From assembly GCA_002501535.1 (NCBI GenBank), contig DLTY01000025.1:40007-46492 (forward strand): a DNA stretch of 6,486 nucleotides. Direction: 5' to 3'. This document shows positions 5,470 through 6,486 of this stretch, piece by piece. Position numbers and translations under genes: made by a program. The notes beneath the pieces were generated by a model that worked only from the letters and a program-made list of their open reading frames with translations, did not search any database and was not told the DNA's origin. How positions within the stretch are numbered: position 1 is the first letter of the stretch; every line of letters begins with the position of its first letter. This DNA is from a bacterium UBP7_UBA7824. GTDB taxonomy: Bacteria > UBP7 > UBA6624.

Positions 5470-6486
5470 TCACCTTAAATCCTTAAGTAGCGATTTGATT
5501 GCCGCATCAAGCTGTGGGTCATTTCCATTGATTTCATCCTCTGGCGTGATTTCAACAATAATGTCTGGTATCGCAGGTCCATTCTCTTGGTTTGCCCCAA
5601 GCTTCTCTCCGTCAGCAACAAACCATCCCCTGAACGGATACCTCATTGAAGACCCGTCTATAAGGCCTTTTGAACCTGTTGATATCACTGCTCCTCTAGT
5701 TGGAACACCAACCAGCTTACCTCTTTTTAATGTTTTAACTGCATGTGAAAATATTTCAGCGTTACTGTATGAATTTTGATTGCATAAAACTATTATTGGC
5801 TTTGTCCAAGAATACATCGACAACCTGTTTTGGGGATATCCGAATTCTCCATCTTTCGCTCCTCTAGGAATGGTGTATGCGTGTCTTTCAACCATTAATA
5901 TTTGGAGAAGCATGTCTGTTGTCCATCCCCCACCATTATCTCTAACATCAATAACTAAAGCTTCTTTATCGTGTCCAACTGAATAAAGTTCAGCTTCAAA
6001 TCTTTCAAGACTTGGCTGACTCATCCCTTGAATATGGACATATCCAAGTTTTCCTCCTGAATCGTTTTCTGTTTTCTCTCTGTTTGTTTTGACCCATGAC
6101 TCATAGAGTGCTGTTCTTATGGAATAGGAAGAGCCTGGTTTTATCTCTACCGTGTTCTCTTCAGTTTCACCAAGGATTTCTATTTCTATCTGTGATGAAA
6201 AATCAAATCCGAGTGATTCACGATTTGAATTAACTGCCTGAAGCGTTAATATGTGTTTCCCAGGATCAAGGTTTAATATCGTTGTTTCAACTTCTTTTCC
6301 GAAATGCATATGATTGCCATCGCGAGGAACAACATCTCCTTTCTTGATTTCATCACCATCAATAATCAAGGCAAGATAAACCTCTAAAGGATCTATTCCA
6401 TGATCAAATATTATTTTTTCTTTTGCTTTATGCTGATGATGGTTATGTTCATCATCCATTTGATGTCCCTCATGGTTGCTGTGGTC
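5470..6486 (-). CDS. Tricorn-type S41 serine peptidase, C-terminal part with His-rich and DUF4399-like segments (5' end outside window)
   Basis: The frame is open to the window edge, so the Met at 6459 is probably internal; numbering here counts from it. The C-terminal part matches tricorn-like S41 peptidases: WVKTNR (122-127), GYVHI (139-143), DVRDNGGG (171-178, oxyanion loop), LCNQNSYSNAEIF (225-237) with probable nucleophile Ser232 (bases 5764-5766), LVGVPTRGAVIS, the GW(F) region, and QENG with Glu292 (5584-5586), matching tricorn Glu1023. Asp966 of tricorn is replaced by Asn233, as in many bacterial homologues. The catalytic Ser-His pair of tricorn (745-746) lies in an upstream module and is not visible here. 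Before the core, residues 23-96 read as DUF4399, and before that is a His-rich stretch. A PDZ domain usually sits in this place but is not evident. Cellular location is unknown; DUF4399 suggests outside the cytoplasm. The small membrane-protein gene follows after 25 bases. Confidence 0.92.
   Translation of the reverse strand, partial: DHSNHEGHQMDDEHNHHQHKAKEKIIFDHGIDPLEVYLALIIDGDEIKKGDVVPRDGNHMHFGKEVETTILNLDPGKHILTLQAVNSNRESLGFDFSSQIEIEILGETEENTVEIKPGSSYSIRTALYESWVKTNREKTENDSGGKLGYVHIQGMSQPSLERFEAELYSVGHDKEALVIDVRDNGGGWTTDMLLQILMVERHAYTIPRGAKDGEFGYPQNRLSMYSWTKPIIVLCNQNSYSNAEIFSHAVKTLKRGKLVGVPTRGAVISTGSKGLIDGSSMRYPFRGWFVADGEKLGANQENGPAIPDIIVEITPEDEINGNDPQLDAAIKSLLKDLR
6172..6393 (-). other. 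DUF4399-like domain within the S41 peptidase
   Basis: Residues 23-96 (counted from the Met at 6459) follow the DUF4399 pattern: LIIDGDEIKKGDVVP, then NHMHFG, then a T-rich strand, then LDPGKHILTLQAV and a final strand of alternating I and E. Known DUF4399 proteins have HLLIDG...G..VP...HLHFG...TE..L.L.PGKHTL.L at the same spacing. The usual GHHHL before LIDG is not conserved (VYLAL here). Assignment is by recalled consensus, not by a profile search. Confidence 0.7.
6427..6486 (-). other. Histidine-rich acidic segment within the S41 peptidase
   Basis: The first 20 codons visible on the minus strand contain seven His and five Asp/Glu (DHSNHEGH, then DDEHNHHQH). The composition suggests a flexible metal-binding linker, perhaps for copper, zinc or nickel. 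It lies directly before the DUF4399-like domain and may extend beyond the window. Confidence 0.75.

Noticed and set aside
5465..5986. Two back-to-back plus-strand open frames (5465-5779 and 5780-5986) opposite the S41 gene
   Set aside because: The minus strand encodes a clear S41 core with all motifs through this region. The plus-strand translations show no family resemblance and appear to be antisense shadows.
1..6486. A defence system, CRISPR array or mobile element
   Set aside because: No repeats, integrase, transposase, nuclease or typical defence domain is seen. The genes are respiratory, transport, redox and proteolytic, and codon use looks uniform.

Overview
The window is AT-rich and almost entirely coding. 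No gap between genes exceeds about 25 bases, and no RNA gene, repeat, CRISPR array or mobile element is visible. The host looks like a streamlined prokaryote. AGA/AGG arginine codons dominate, ribosome-binding sites are weak, genes overlap, and the succinate dehydrogenase iron-sulfur subunit resembles the actinobacterial/euryarchaeal kind. A tricorn-type S41 protease also fits an archaeal relative of Thermoplasmata, such as a planktonic marine lineage. None of this is diagnostic, and a low-GC bacterium is not excluded.

Plus strand, 1-4163: the 3' end of sdhA, then sdhB one base later. sdhB runs with an overlap into a gene for an unrecognised exported acidic protein. That gene overlaps an ABC ATPase gene with a TTG start, which overlaps an ABC-2 six-helix permease gene. 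The five genes look like one transcription unit: respiratory complex II followed by a three-gene cassette (exported protein, ATPase, permease). No sdhC/sdhD membrane anchor lies downstream of sdhB, so in an arrangement of the sdhCDAB kind they would lie upstream of the window.

Minus strand, 6486-4172: the 3' part of a tricorn-type S41 peptidase gene, then a small glycine-rich membrane-protein gene, then an Old Yellow Enzyme family flavin oxidoreductase gene. These also look co-transcribed. The two units converge with only 8 bases between their stop codons.

The most unusual element is the S41 protein. Directly before its catalytic core it carries a histidine-rich stretch and a domain that reads like DUF4399, a combination I do not recognise as standard for tricorn-type peptidases. 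The second point of interest is the exported protein with its own transporter, translationally chained to complex II.
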